From Richelia sp. SL_2_1 (GTDB taxonomy: Bacteria; Cyanobacteriota; Cyanobacteriia; Cyanobacteriales; Nostocaceae): 64,000 nt of DNA. The position numbers and the translations under genes are program-made. Where the stretch lies: NCBI GenBank assembly GCA_012033205.1, contig JAAUSO010000009.1, positions 19,283-83,282 of the forward strand, written 5' to 3'. Below the pieces are notes generated by a model, which saw nothing but the letters and a program-made list of their open reading frames with translations, was not told where the DNA came from and searched no databases. How positions within the stretch are numbered: the stretch's first letter is position 1; every line of letters begins with the position of its first letter. Below are positions 1-10,785 of this stretch, piece by piece.

Positions 1-1838
1 TGTTCTTCTGTCATTTTACGACCATCGGGGTTAAACCAAGAAATATCGGTTACTTCCCTACCGCGAATTGCTCTGCCTTGAAACCACTTACGTCTTTTAA
101 ATACTGGATGTCGGCGGCGAAAATCGATTAATTGACGAGTAAAATCTAGTAAATTCTCGTTTTCTTCTTGTAATTCCCAATCTAACCAGGAAATCTCATT
201 ATCCTGACAGTAAGGATTATTGTTTCCTCCTTGGGTTCTTCCCATTTCGTCTCCCATTAAAATCATGGGTACGCCTTGAGAAAGTAATAACGTAACTAGA
301 AAGTTCCTTCGCTGTTTTTTACGCAGTTTCTCAATGGCTAAATCGTCGGTTTCCCCTTCAGCACCGCAATTCCAGGAACGATTGTGACTTTCTCCATCAC
401 GGTTATCTTCACCGTTAGCGATGTTATGTTTTTCGTTATAACTTACCAAATCGTTGAGCGTGAAACCATCATGTGCTGTAATAAAATTAATACTAGCGCT
501 GGGGCTGCGTCCGTTCAGTTCGTAAAGGTCAGAACTACCTGTAAATCTATAACCAAATTCAGCTAAACGGCTATCTTCTCCACGCCAAAAATCTCGCACT
601 GTATCCCGATATTTTCCATTCCATTCCGACCACAACAAAGGAAATTCACCTACTTGGTAGCCTCCTTCACCAACATCCCAAGGTTCTGCAATTAATTTCA
701 CATCAGCTAAAACCGGGTCTTGGTGGATAATATCGAAGAATGCCGCTAATTTATCTACTGCGTATAATTCCCTAGCTAAAGCCGATGCCAGGTCAAAACG
801 AAAACCATCTATATGACATTCCAATACCCAGTACCGTAAACTGTCCATAATCAACTTGAGTACTTGGGGATGGCGGACATTAAGGGAATTACCACAACCA
901 GTAAAGTCCATGTAATAGCGTAAATCCCCATCTACCAAACGGTAGTAAGAAGCATTATCAATACCGCGCAAAGAGATAGTCGGACCCAGGTTATTACCTT
1001 CACCAGTATGGTTGTAAACTACATCAAGAATCACTTCTATCCCAGCTCGATGCAAGCGCTTGACCATCTGCTTAAATTCTTTAAGCTGCTGTCCCAAACA
1101 ACCACTTGCGCTGTAGCCGGAATAAGGAGCCAAATAACAAATTGAATCGTATCCCCAATAATTTCTCATTCCTTTATTAACTAGGTGTCCTGGATGAGAT
1201 AAAAAATGATGAATGGGCATCAATTCCACCGCAGTAACACCTAAAGACTGGAGATGAGAAATTGCCGCAGGATGAGCGAGTCCGGCATAAGTTCCCCTTA
1301 GTTTTGCCGGAATTTCTTGATGCATTTTGGTAAAACCTTTTACATGAGTTTCGTAGATAATCGTTTCATGCCAAGGAATTTGTAGTAGTTGATCTCCTTC
1401 CCAATCAAAGCTTTTGTCTACAACTACCGATTTGGGAATTAAATGTGCATCATTAAGTTCTGAAAATCCTAAATCATCTTTGGGATCGTCCCAACGATAT
1501 CCAAAAATTTCTTCGCCAAAACCAATATCTCCATCAATAGCATAAGCGTAAGGGTCAATTAGTAATTTATTTGGGTTGAACCGATGTCCTTCCTGGGGAG
1601 CAAACGGACCATGGACTCTAAACCCATAACGCTGCCCCGGACCAATGGAAGGTACGTAGCCGTGCCAAGTAAAATTACTAACTTCTCCTAAACTTAATCG
1701 AGTTTCTCGTCCTTCTTTGTCAAATAAACATAGCTCAACCGCTGTGGCGTTTTCTGAGAACAAAGCGAAATTAGTACCTTTGCCGTCCCAGTTTGCACCC
1801 AAAGGATAAGGTTTACCAGGCCATAGTGAGAGGTACAT
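1..1838 (-). CDS. glgX: Glycogen debranching enzyme GlgX (isoamylase-type), C-terminus cut by window edge
   Basis: It hydrolyses alpha-1,6 branches of glycogen or limit dextrin in the cytosol. The first 612 codons are visible, and the gene runs off the left edge. The protein opens with an N-terminal CBM48-like region (about residues 10-100), followed by a GH13 barrel. Visible barrel motifs are VVYNHTGEG, the nucleophile in [10 protein letters not shown] (near residue 348), the acid in LIAEPWDVG (near 383) and [10 protein letters not shown] (near 459). The ATG is preceded by AGGAG at good spacing, which decides the start. It lies 158 bp downstream of the treS fusion on the same strand, so the two may be co-transcribed, and both act on alpha-glucans. 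The family assignment is secure. I cannot say whether the missing C-terminus is intact. Confidence 0.93.
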   Translation of the reverse strand, partial: MYLSLWPGKPYPLGANWDGKGTNFALFSENATAVELCLFDKEGRETRLSLGEVSNFTWHGYVPSIGPGQRYGFRVHGPFAPQEGHRFNPNKLLIDPYAYAIDGDIGFGEEIFGYRWDDPKDDLGFSELNDAHLIPKSVVVDKSFDWEGDQLLQIPWHETIIYETHVKGFTKMHQEIPAKLRGTYAGLAHPAAISHLQSLGVTAVELMPIHHFLSHPGHLVNKGMRNYWGYDSICYLAPYSGYSASGCLGQQLKEFKQMVKRLHRAGIEVILDVVYNHTGEGNNLGPTISLRGIDNASYYRLVDGDLRYYMDFTGCGNSLNVRHPQVLKLIMDSLRYWVLECHIDGFRFDLASALARELYAVDKLAAFFDIIHQDPVLADVKLIAEPWDVGEGGYQVGEFPLLWSEWNGKYRDTVRDFWRGEDSRLAEFGYRFTGSSDLYELNGRSPSASINFITAHDGFTLNDLVSYNEKHNIANGEDNRDGESHNRSWNCGAEGETDDLAIEKLRKKQRRNFLVTLLLSQGVPMILMGDEMGRTQGGNNNPYCQDNEISWLDWELQEENENLLDFTRQLIDFRRRHPVFKRRKWFQGRAIRGREVTDISWFNPDGRKMTEE

Positions 1839-1996
1839 ATATGCTCCTAATCAAAACAAATAATTTTGGAATATCAACAAATCTTAATAAGATATTAAGC
1901 CTTTTTCGATCATTTTAACCCTCTTTTAAGGAGGGGATGGGGAGAAAGGTCTGGATGTTAAAGGTCAACTAACTCCTCACTCCCCATTCCTCACTC

Positions 1997-4900
1997 TTAT
2001 GCTGTTTCCAACAGTTCCAGAATACGATACATCGGCACTTCTATCCAATTTGGACGGTTTTTAAGTTCGTGTTCTAGTTCAATGATGACTTTTTCTAGTA
2101 TGAATGCATCTAAGAGTAGCTGTAGTTCTGATGGCTCAGAAGGTAAAAATGGTGCATTTTTGGCTGTGGCTAGATAGGATTTCAAAAAGGCAATACTCGA
2201 CCAGGTGTAGAAAAATTGCGCCCATTGCTCCATCAATGGTAAATCATCTGGAACAATCATGCCGCTTTCTTTCTCGTTGCGTAAACCTATGCGGCTGGAA
2301 TAGTAGAATGATTCGATCATTCCGGCGACATCTCGTAAGGGCGATCGCTTCATGCGTCGTTCGCTCAAGGGACGGGTTTGGTCGCCTTCAAAGTCAATGA
2401 TGATAAAGTCTTTACCTGTATACAGCACTTCATTAAGACATAAATTACCGTGGGTACGGGTTCGCATGGCGGTAATTTTTTGATTAAGTATTGATTTGAG
2501 TCGAGTTAATATCATTTCTCGATTGTTCAATACCAATTGCGCTACGGATTGAAGTTCGTTGGGTAGCTGTATCAAATCTTTTTTCAACCGCAGTAATACT
2601 TGTCCAGCTTGATTCCGCATATATTGGTAAATCGAGCGCTGGTAAAAGGAGGTAAATGACTCTGGGGCAAAGTTGGGGTCTTCTGTGTCGGATGCTAATG
2701 CTAAGTGCATTTCGGCGGTACGTTCCCCTAATAGTTGAGCATTTCCCAAATAAGAGCCGAACATTTCCTGGGCTAGGCTGGGAATTTCGTTTTCTAATGC
2801 TGCTGTTAATAATGAACTTGGTAAATCGATATCGGCGATCGCGTCGATTTGTCTTATTTGTACTTGCTCAAAAAAGTCTCGTAGGCTATCAAGGCTATAG
2901 GACCAACCATCTCTAATATCGGGAATAAATTTTCGCAAAATTCCCAAGGTCATGGTCTCAAAGTTTTTTCGGCTGTAATTTAAGCTACCGGCGACGGGCG
3001 CAAAGTTTTCCGCATTTGGTAGTCCTTTGGTTGCCGAACTGTGGGTGAGAAACTGACCTACTTCTAAATCGGGATTAATGCCTTCTCCTACTACTTTGCG
3101 GAATAATTTGCACATCAGGCGATCGCCATATACTACGCAGGTATTTTTATGTTCTCCCCGTAACATATGAGCTTCTAAGTGTATTCTCAGTGCGTAGTTA
3201 GAACCGGCACCAGCTAAGACAGTAAAATCTTTGCTAGCTTCGGCTTGAAGTTCGCCTGCCATGCCTTGATAAGTGTTTTTGTTGGCAATTGCTTCGAGGG
3301 GGAAGTTGAGAAAGTCTTTATCTGTTAAAGCATCAAATAACACTCCGATTTGTTTTTTGCTGCGTATTTCAATATTGGCTACAACTTCTTCGCGGTAAGA
3401 ACTAAAGCGTTCGTGATTAATACCCTCTGGTTCGTAAGCTAAATGCAATACATAGGTTTCCGGGTCGCCTTCGGTATAGTCTAGCTGTACCAAAACAATT
3501 GCTGCTTCTAAAGAATGGAAGGAAAGGGGAATTGCCTCAATAATATGACTGGACTGAATGACGCGACTTTTCCCGTCAAACCAGCTACAGGCACACATAT
3601 AATCTGGTAAAATTTCTTCTAATGCTGCCTTGGTTTCAGATTTGGTAAAAATATTCTGCCAATTATCGCTAACAACTAAAGTGGGTATTTGATTTTGAGG
3701 TCTTACCGGACAGGTAAGATTTGTTTGAACTTGCAGAGTAAACCAGTAAAACGCATGGGGCGCTAAACTCATGAAGTAGGGTGTATCGTCAATTGGTGGA
3801 AATGTGGTACGTCCGAAGATTTCCACCGGAACCATGCTGTTAAATGCCGATAAATCCAACTCTACTGCTTGTACGAAGCGGGACAAATTAGTCACAACCA
3901 GAATATGTTCGCCGTTATAGGTACGAGTAAACGCCAAAACCTTGCGATTTTCTGGATAAAGTAACTCAAAAGTACCTCTACCAAAAGCTTGAAAACGTCC
4001 GCGAGTTGCAATTAAACGTTTTGTCCACCACCAGAGGGAATTGCGGTTTTCTCGCTGGGCTTCCACGTTAACCGCTTCAAATGGTATTCCGGGTCAATGA
4101 TCACCGGAGCGTATAATTTATGGGGATTACAACGACTAAAACCACCATTGCGATCGGCACTCCACTGCATCGGAGTCCGCACCCCATTGCGATCGCCTAA
4201 ATAAATATTGTCTCCCATGCCGATTTCATCACCGTAATACAGCACTGGGGTTCCGGGCAAAGACATCAGTAAAGCATTCATCACCTCGGTGCGGCGGCGA
4301 TTATTCTCCATCAACGGAGCCAAACGGCGGCGAATACCCAAATTCAACCTTGCTTGTTGATCTTGTGCGTACACACGGTACATATAATCACGGTCTTCGT
4401 CGCTGACCATTTCCAAAGTCAATTCATCGTGATTCCGCAAAAATAACGCCCATTGACAGTTATCGGGAATCGGTGGGGTTTGCTGCAAAATATCGATAAT
4501 CGGGAAGCTATCTTCCATTTGCAGTGCCATAAACAAACGCGGCATCAGGGGGAAATGAAAATTCATCTGACATTCATCACCACTGCCGTAATACTCTACA
4601 GCATCTTCGGGCCACTGGTTTGCTTCAGCAAGCAACATCCGATTGGGATACTTATCGTCGATATGTTGGCGTAATTTCTTCAAAAAAACGTGGGTTTCCG
4701 GCAGGTTTTCGCAGTTACTACCTTCCCGCTCGTATAAATAGGGTACAGCATCCAATCGCATTGCATCTACACCCATATCCAACCAGAAATCCACCACATC
4801 AAACAGCGCTTTTTGCATTTCTAGACTTTCAAAATTCAAGTCCGGCTGATGTGAGTAAAATCTATGCCAATAATAAGCTTTGGCAACGGGGTCCCAAGTC

Positions 4901-5397
4901 CAGTTAGAAGTTTCAAAATCCTTGAAGATAATTCTTGCTTCTTCATACTTCTGAGGAGTATCGCTCCAAACATAAAAATCTCGTTCCGGGCTGCCTGGTG
5001 CTGCTTTACGCGCCCGCTGAAACCATGGATGTTGGTCGGAGGTATGGTTAACAATCAACTCAATGATTACCCTAATACCTCTTTGATGGGCAGCACTTAA
5101 GCAAGCCTTGAAATCATCGAGATTACCGTAAATGGGGTTAACACTGGTATAATCCGCAATGTCGTAGCCATCGTCTCGCAACGGAGAAGGGAAAAAAGGC
5201 AGTACCCAAATTGCCGTTACTCCCAAGTCTTGTAGATAATCTAACTTTTCAGTTAGCCCCCGAAAATCACCTATCCCATCGCCATCGCTGTCAGCAAAAG
5301 CACGTACCGGCACTTCATAGATGACTGCATCTTTAAACCAAAGTGGGTCATCTTTCAATAATGGATTTTGCATATTTTTTACTGCTTTATTTTCCAT
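1997..5397 (-). pseudogene. treS: Trehalose synthase (maltose alpha-D-glucosyltransferase)-maltokinase fusion, single frameshift
   Basis: The TreS part interconverts maltose and trehalose. The C-terminal part resembles maltokinase, which makes maltose 1-phosphate. The first frame (5397 down to 4012) carries the GH13 domain: DAMRLDAVPYL near residue 215, LLAEANQW near 257 and FLRNHDEL near 320. The second frame (4066 down to 1997) carries the beta-domain and the maltokinase domain. Together they give about 1133 residues, the usual length of the fused family. The frames join at 4079-4081, where the minus strand reads CATTTGAAG. One extra T restores a continuous protein. In the kinase loop the usual HGD is HGN (HGNLCLNEVLY, near residue 983), while IIDFEGD and SPLRDVAGM are kept. 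It is divergent from malQ and lies upstream of glgX. Either a sequencing error or a real break is possible. Confidence 0.9.
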
Positions 5398-5481
5398 AAG
5401 ATATCTTACTAATATAAGAAGCTAGCTTCATCGTTAATTCTTGAATAGTTTTTGATTGTTGCAAATTATTGGGGTCAAATT

Positions 5482-6995
5482 ATGAGTTTTCAAAGAGCAA
5501 GTGGAGTTCTATTGCATCCTACCAGTTTGCCGGGTAAATTTGGGATTGGGGATTTAGGAGAATCAGCTTATAAGTTTGTCGATTTTCTCGCTGCGAGCGG
5601 TCAAAAATTATGGCAGATTCTACCTTTAGGACCAACGGGTTACGAACATTCTCCTTATACAATGAATTTTAGCGCTTTCGCTGGAAATCCTTTAATGATT
5701 TCTCTAGAGCATTTACAAGAAGAAGGTTTACTAACCCCAGAAGAATTAATTCCTCAAGAAGAAGTCACGGATAATCCCCACAGAGTTGACTTTGATGCGG
5801 TAATTTCTCGTAAAAGCAAAATTCTGTATGCAGCTTATCAACGCTTCCAAGAATCTTTGTTAAAAACAACCAATCCTGAATTTGAAAAGTTTTGCCAGGA
5901 ACAAGCAACTTGGTTAGATGATTATGTATTGTTTATGGCATTATTAGAAGCTAACAATTATCAAGCTTGGAATTTTTGGGATAAGGCTTTAGCTCGTCGC
6001 CAACAAGATGCATTAAATCAAAAAGCAGATGAATTAAAAGATGCTGTCTCGTACCATAAATTTCTACAATTTAAATTCTTCCAACAATGGAAAAAATCCG
6101 CGATTATGCAAACAATAAGGACATCAAAATAGTTGGCGATATTTCAATTTATGTTTGTCATAATAGTGCCGATGTTTGGGCAAATCCAGAAATATTTCAG
6201 CTAGATTCCCAAACTTTATCACCTGCCTATATCGCCGGAGTCCCACCAGATTACTTTAGCGCTACCGGACAACTTTGGGGTAATCCCGTTTACGATTGGG
6301 ATAAATTAGAACAAACCAACTTTGCTTGGTGGATAGAACGTTTTCGGGCAACATTACAATATGTCGATATCGTTCGTATCGATCATTTCCGGGGATTTGA
6401 AGCTTATTGGCGAGTACCCGCAGGTGAAGAAACCGCTATCAATGGTGAATGGATCAAAGGACCTGATGCAAAATTCTTTGAAACTTTGGGTTCTACTTTA
6501 GGTAGTTTACCTGTAATGGCGGAAGATTTAGGAATTATTACTCCGGAAGTAGAACAGCTACGCGATCAATTTGATTTCCCCGGAATGCGTATCTTACAAT
6601 TTGCCTTTGGTGGTGAAGCCGACAACCCCTACTTACCCCACAACTACATCCAAAACTGCGTCGTTTATCCCGGTACCCACGACAATGACACCACTATTGG
6701 ATGGTGGAATCAAGTTGGAGAACAAGAAAAGCACCACGTCGCCAAATATCTCGGTTATTCCTCACCTGAAGAAATCAAAGAAATTAACTGGGAATTTATC
6801 CGTATGGCATTATCTTCAGTAGCAGATTTGGCAATTCTTTCAGTGCAAGACTTATTAGATTTAGACAGCAGTGGTAGAATGAATGACCCCAGCGTTAACG
6901 CCGGAAACTGGCGCTGGCGATATGAAAGTACCGATCAGCTTACCTCCGAATTGAGTCAGCGGTTGTTAGAAATAACTCAGCTTTATAACCGATAA
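5482..6995 (+). pseudogene. malQ: 4-alpha-glucanotransferase (amylomaltase), single frameshift
   Basis: It transfers alpha-1,4-glucan segments between maltodextrins (GH77) in the cytosol. The start at 5482 (MSFQRASGVLLHPTSLP) matches the conserved family N-terminus, so the upstream in-frame TTG was not used. The first frame ends at 6132, and the rest is read in another frame to 6995. The shift lies at the A6 run 6091-6096. A seventh A gives QQWKKIRDYANN running into GDISIYVCHNSADVW, and a 504-residue protein of normal length. The catalytic set is present: VRIDHFRGFEAYW (about residue 300), MAEDLG (about 347) and GTHDNDTT (about 398). It is divergent from treS across 84 bp, so the two probably share a regulatory region. 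Nothing else in the gene looks decayed. Confidence 0.92.
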
Positions 6996-6997
6996 GG

Positions 6998-7090
6998 AAA
7001 GGTTAGAGGTTAGAGGTCAAAGGTTAGAGGTTAAAGGTTAAAGGTTAAAGGTTAAAGGTTAAAGGTTAAAGGTTAGAGGTCAAAGGTCAA
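6998..7090. repeat. Heptanucleotide tandem array (GGTTARA/GGTCAAA units)
   Basis: About 13 consecutive 7-bp units, mostly GGTTAAA and GGTTAGA with a few GGTCAAA, begin three bases after the malQ stop. The array faces a reverse-complement array at 7261-7349, with a hairpin element between them. This 450-bp interval between malQ and the next gene holds nothing else I can support. Short tandem heptamers (STRR) are a known feature of Nostocales genomes. Confidence 0.85.
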
Positions 7091-7107
7091 AAATACTGAA
7101 TAATCAC

Positions 7108-7172
7108 AGAAGTCGGGTTTTTATGAGTGTGAAAGTGGTGTTACCGATATTTATTCTAAAAACCCGACTTCT
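7108..7172. repeat. Dispersed inverted repeat, AGAAGTCGGGTTTTT family, copy 1
   Basis: The arms AGAAGTCGGGTTTTT (7108-7122) and AAAAACCCGACTTCT (7158-7172) are perfect reverse complements around a 35-bp loop. Related copies occur at 10722-10785, 30912-30975, 31346-31407 and 61088-61120. The transcript would fold into a strong stem. Confidence 0.8.
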
Positions 7173-7260
7173 TACCTCACGAAAAATGAAGATTTGACAA
7201 TTTGCCATCAAACTCACATGGAGTTATTTCTCACACAGGCAAGATGTAATGTTTCCCATA

Positions 7261-7349
7261 CCTCTAACCTTTGACCTCTAACCTCTAACCTTTAACCTTT
7301 GACCTCTAACCTCTAACCTTTGACCTTTAACCTCTAACCTTTGACCTTT
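7261..7349. repeat. Heptanucleotide tandem array, reverse orientation
   Basis: Units of CCTCTAA, CCTTTAA and CCTTTGA are tandemly repeated. They are the reverse complement of the units at 6998-7090. Together the two arrays could form a large imperfect stem enclosing the 7108-7172 hairpin. Confidence 0.82.
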
Positions 7350-7460
7350 CTATCGACTGATTATAAGCAAATAAAATTAGGTCGCAAGCAGGAAGAAAAT
7401 CTATAGACCAATTATTTATATTTAATTCTATCAAATGTAAATCAATTGGAAATAACTACT

Positions 7461-8306
7461 ATGGCATTATACAAACTTGCAGATTTCGACCCCAATTATA
7501 AAGAAGTTTTTGGTGGTGAAGATATTAAAGAAATGTCTCTTTACACTCAAGGTGGAGAGAAAATAGGTTCTGTTTCTGATGCTTTAGTAGACCACGATGG
7601 TCGTTTTCGCTATTTGGTTATTAGTACTGGAGCAATGTTTTTCGGTAAGAAAATTTTGTTACCAATCGGTTTGTCACGTCTTGATTACAATCAAAAACGT
7701 GTTTATGTAGATGGACTCAGTAAAGAACAGGTAGAAAATTTACCTGAGTACCAAGATAGTATGACCGTTGATTACGATTATGAAGAGAGAGTACGCGGTG
7801 CTTATCGTTCTCCACAGAATCAGAATGTAGCTTATAATAAAGATTCTTATAACTATCAAAATGATTCTTCTTTGTATGATTTAAATGACCAAAATCATTC
7901 TAATATTAAACTTTATGAAGAGCGTTTAGTTACTAGCAAGAGCCGGATTAAAACTGGTGAAGTAAGTGTTGGTAAACATATTGAAACCGAAACCGCTAGA
8001 GTTTCAGTACCAGTTGAAAAAGAGCGAGTTGTGATTGAACGAGTTACACCAACTGAACAAGCAACTATAGTAGATCCCGATCAAGTTAATTTTACTGAAG
8101 GTGAAGTGGCACGAGTTGAACTCTACGAAGAACAAGCTGATATTCATAAAGAAGCATACGTGCGTGAAGAAGTTAGAGTTAAGAAAATTGTTGAACAAGA
8201 TACTGTTGAAGCCAAAGAAACAGTTCGTAGAGAAGAGTTAGATATCGATACTCAAGGGGATTTACGTGTAAATGAATCTAATTCTCTTAGAAACGACCGC
8301 GTTTAA
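7461..8306 (+). CDS. PRC-barrel and DUF2382 (YsnF/AvaK-like) domain protein, paralogue 1
   Basis: A 281-residue soluble protein. An N-terminal PRC-barrel occupies about residues 1-95 (MALYKLADFDPNY, then GEKIGSVSDALVDHDGRFR). A polar linker follows, then a DUF2382/YsnF domain at about 150-270, with KLYEERLVTSK, GKHIETETARVSVPVEKER and highly charged VREEVRVKK repeats. ATG 7461 is chosen over an in-frame TTG at 7446 because the adjacent paralogue starts at the equivalent residue. It is the first of three tandem paralogues. Related proteins include AvaK, an akinete marker of Anabaena variabilis, and stress-associated YsnF proteins. The biochemical role is unknown. Confidence 0.85.
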   Translation: MALYKLADFDPNYKEVFGGEDIKEMSLYTQGGEKIGSVSDALVDHDGRFRYLVISTGAMFFGKKILLPIGLSRLDYNQKRVYVDGLSKEQVENLPEYQDSMTVDYDYEERVRGAYRSPQNQNVAYNKDSYNYQNDSSLYDLNDQNHSNIKLYEERLVTSKSRIKTGEVSVGKHIETETARVSVPVEKERVVIERVTPTEQATIVDPDQVNFTEGEVARVELYEEQADIHKEAYVREEVRVKKIVEQDTVEAKETVRREELDIDTQGDLRVNESNSLRNDRV

Positions 8307-8352
8307 AAATTAATAGTTAAAAATTCGGAATTTAGGATAATAACTCATAATC

Positions 8353-8400
8353 AAAAAACCTTCTAAGGATAGAAACTAATCTCTATCTTTAGAGGGTTTT
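8353..8400 (+). terminator. Hairpin terminator after DUF2382 paralogue 1
   Basis: AAAACCTTCTAAGGATAGA pairs with TCTATCTTTAGAGGGTTTT with few mismatches around a short loop. The stem is A-rich on the left and ends in T-rich sequence on the right, so it could stop transcription from either side. It lies about 50 bp after the stop codon. Confidence 0.65.
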
Positions 8401-8577
8401 CTTAGGTAATTTTTTTTAACCTCATCAACAGTGATGTCAAAAAATAGATAGAAAGTAATATACTACTTACGATTGTTCGTTATAAACTTTAAGTCCATCG
8501 CGAGGAAGATGGATATCAAAATATTTTTTTCTATTGTTATTAGTAACAAAGAAAAACAATATGGAGACTAAAATTAT

Positions 8578-9453
8578 ATGGCTCTTTACAAAATTGCAGA
8601 TTTTGACCCAGATTATCGCGATACTTTCCAAGGTCAAGACATCAAGGGTATGAGCGTTTACGCTGAGGGAACTGATGATAAAGTTGGTAGTGTTAGCGAT
8701 ATCTTAGTTGATGAAGAAGGTCGTTTTCGTTATTTGGTAGTTGATTTGGGTTTCTGGATTTTTGGTAAAAAAGTATTAATGCCGGTTGGACGCACTCGTA
8801 TCGATTACAATGCTAGTCGCATCCATGCTCTTGGTATGACTAGAGAACAAGCTGAAAATTTACCCGAATACGATGAAAATCAAGTAGTAGATTACGACTA
8901 CGAAGAAAATGTACGCGGTGTATATCGTACCCAACCTTTAGAAGCATCTGCACCTCTTGAAGCATCTGCTCCCCTCGATGCTCCTCGATACGATGCTACT
9001 CGTACCTACAACCGCGATACTTATAAGTACCATGAAGAACCTGCTCTGTACAACATGAATGATACAGACCATCAGAATATCAAACTTTATGAAGAGCGTC
9101 TAATTGCTAACAAACAGCGTCGTAAAGCTGGAGAAGTTGCAATCGGTAAGCACGTTGAAACTGAAACGGCGCGAGTTTCTGTACCTGTTGAAAAAGAGCG
9201 TGTAGTTGTTGAGCGAGTAACTCCAGATGATGCAGGTAGAGCAGTTGCTCCCGGTGAAGCAACCTTTAATGAAGGTGAAGTCGCTCACATGGATATTTAC
9301 GAAGAAAATGCTGATGTCCGTAAGGAAGCATTCGTTCGTGAAGAAGTTAGAGTTAAAAAAGAAGTAGAGCGCGATAATGTAGAAGCTCAAGAAACAATTC
9401 GTCGTGAAGAATTAGATATTGATTCTGGTAATTTACCTACTGACAGACGTTAA
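8578..9453 (+). CDS. PRC-barrel and DUF2382 (YsnF/AvaK-like) domain protein, paralogue 2
   Basis: A 291-residue paralogue of the preceding gene with the same layout. The PRC-barrel is at about 1-95 (MALYKIADFDPDYRDTF, GSVSDILVDEEGRFRYLVV) and DUF2382 at about 158-285 (IKLYEERLIANKQRRKAGEV, VSVPVEKERVVVERVTP). The linker carries a short internal repeat, LEASAPLEASAPLDAP, that paralogue 1 lacks. The start ATG aligns exactly with paralogue 1. Hairpins on both sides (8353-8400 and 9491-9524) suggest it is transcribed on its own. The protein is strongly acidic and basic by turns, consistent with a surface or stress role, but no function can be assigned. Confidence 0.86.
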   Translation: MALYKIADFDPDYRDTFQGQDIKGMSVYAEGTDDKVGSVSDILVDEEGRFRYLVVDLGFWIFGKKVLMPVGRTRIDYNASRIHALGMTREQAENLPEYDENQVVDYDYEENVRGVYRTQPLEASAPLEASAPLDAPRYDATRTYNRDTYKYHEEPALYNMNDTDHQNIKLYEERLIANKQRRKAGEVAIGKHVETETARVSVPVEKERVVVERVTPDDAGRAVAPGEATFNEGEVAHMDIYEENADVRKEAFVREEVRVKKEVERDNVEAQETIRREELDIDSGNLPTDRR

Positions 9454-9490
9454 TATCTAATGCTTAAATTAGTCAATTAGTTGTTAGTTA

Positions 9491-9524
9491 TTAGCTGTTA
9501 GCTAGTAACTAATAGCTAATTTTT
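9491..9524 (+). terminator. Rho-independent terminator after DUF2382 paralogue 2
   Basis: The arms TTAGCTGTTAG (9491-9501) and CTAATAGCTAA (9509-9519) have one mismatch and are followed by a T5 run. It lies 38 bp after the stop codon at 9453. Confidence 0.65.
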
Positions 9525-9618
9525 GATTTCGGTGAACAATGTTGAATAAATAGTGTTTTTTTATGGGAAATTAGATTTAAAAAAAAATTACTAATGAGTA
9601 ATATTACATATCAAAAAG

Positions 9619-10496
9619 ATGAATAGTCAAACAACCAATAATAGTAATAATACTTCTAAACAAACTCGAAAAAAATCTCAAAAAGTAATTCCTTTACTTC
9701 AAAAACTAAGAAGTCAAGTCCAAAGTTTTGATATTGTTGATATAAAAGGTCGATTAATCGGCAAAGTTAAAGATTTAATGGTTGATGGGAATCGTCAACT
9801 TAACTTTGTAATAGCAAAAATATCTCAAACTAATGAGATTAATAATTTTTGGTTATTAATGGTAAATTAGTCGATAAAATTGAGCCGAAGATTCGACGTG
9901 TTTTTACACATATTAATGAATCGCAATTAACACAGTTACCTGAATATGTAGAAAAGGAAAATCAAGTAAGTAATATGACAGATAATCTAAATTCTCAGCA
10001 ACCTATTGACAATAAACCAGATTCAGAAATCAATGATTTGACAAAATCAGAATTTACCGAAGAAATGGAAGAAGATATAATTCGTTTATTGGGAGAACGT
10101 TTAGTTGTCGAACGTAAGAAAAATAAAATTGGTGAAGTTATTATCCGTAAACAAGTAGAAACCCGGATGATACAAATTCCTGTCCGACGTGAAAAACTAA
10201 TTATAGAAAAACCCGGTATTGAACCCCAACAACTTGCAGAAATAGATTTAGGTGAAGAAGAAATTTCCCACGACGAGTTGACAAATTCGGGAGTAAATTT
10301 AGTCGATAGCGACTTTGAAAGTGGTTTAACCGTAACTGGAGAATTTGACTCACCTAAAATCGCTTCTTTAATTCTTAACGCTATCCAATTAGAGAAAAAT
10401 CACGGATGCAAAAAGGTACGAGTTTCTATTCTTGTAGAAGATGAGGAAAAACAGCAGAAATATCAAGAATGGTTTGACCGTACTTCTAAATCATAA
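9619..10496 (+). pseudogene. PRC-barrel and DUF2382 domain protein, paralogue 3, single frameshift
   Basis: A third, more diverged member of the cluster. The first frame (to 9870) has a PRC-barrel: VDIKGRLIGKVKDLMVDGN. The continuation is in another frame (from 9849 to 10496): GKLVDKIEPKIRRV, ESQLTQLPEYVEK, then a DUF2382 part with IRLLGERLVVERKK and GEVIIRKQVETR. The shift is near 9845-9860, around TTTTTGGTTATTAATGG. One added base gives about 292 residues, matching the layout of the other two. The tail adds a block, VTGEFDSPKIASLILNAIQ, absent from paralogues 1 and 2. Single-base loss in the sequence is as likely as a real lesion. Confidence 0.75.
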
Positions 10497-10556
10497 AAAA
10501 GTATACATATCCTAATAGTAATCTAAAGACGTTGCACTGCAATGTTTTTTATTTAA

Positions 10557-10650
10557 TTGGGTGCAATACATTTACCTCACCCCGCCCTCTTAACCCCTCT
10601 CCTTCATAAGGAGAGGGGAAGGGGGTGAGGTTTTAGTGTATTGCACTCAA
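10557..10650. repeat. Nested inverted repeat with CCTCACCCC/GGGGTGAGG core
   Basis: The outer arms TTGGGTGCAATACA (10557-10570) and TGTATTGCACTCAA (10637-10650) enclose middle arms CCTCACCCC and GGGGGTGAGG and an innermost CCCCTCTCCTT/AAGGAGAGGGG stem. The middle and inner parts recur at 44705-44772 inside different outer arms. It lies in the 774-bp gene-free interval before the SDR. Confidence 0.78.
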
Positions 10651-10721
10651 CTGAAATTTGCTATATCAAGTTCGACTAATTAGGGCTTGCTATGCAAGTA
10701 TTTTTTGTAACACCTCGTCCC

Positions 10722-10785
10722 AGAAGTCGGGTTTTTGGCAAGATTATCCTGTGTAATCAAGACTTATCTAAAAAACCCGACTTCT
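10722..10785. repeat. Dispersed inverted repeat, AGAAGTCGGGTTTTT family, copy 2
   Basis: The left arm AGAAGTCGGGTTTTT and right arm AAAAACCCGACTTCT match copy 1 exactly, with an unrelated loop. Confidence 0.8.

Noticed and set aside
384..566. 60-codon plus-strand frame inside glgX
   Set aside because: It lies antisense to the well-supported GlgX coding sequence, with no ribosome binding site or family features.
2104..2916. Two plus-strand frames antisense to the treS fusion
   Set aside because: Shadows of the conserved minus-strand gene; composition is not protein-like.
6998..7349. CRISPR-like array
   Set aside because: The units are 7 bp and directly adjoining, with no unique spacers and no cas genes in the window.
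9611..9900. Programmed ribosomal frameshifting as the cause of the split genes
   Set aside because: The sites share no slippery heptamer with downstream structure and occur in unrelated genes normally made from one frame.
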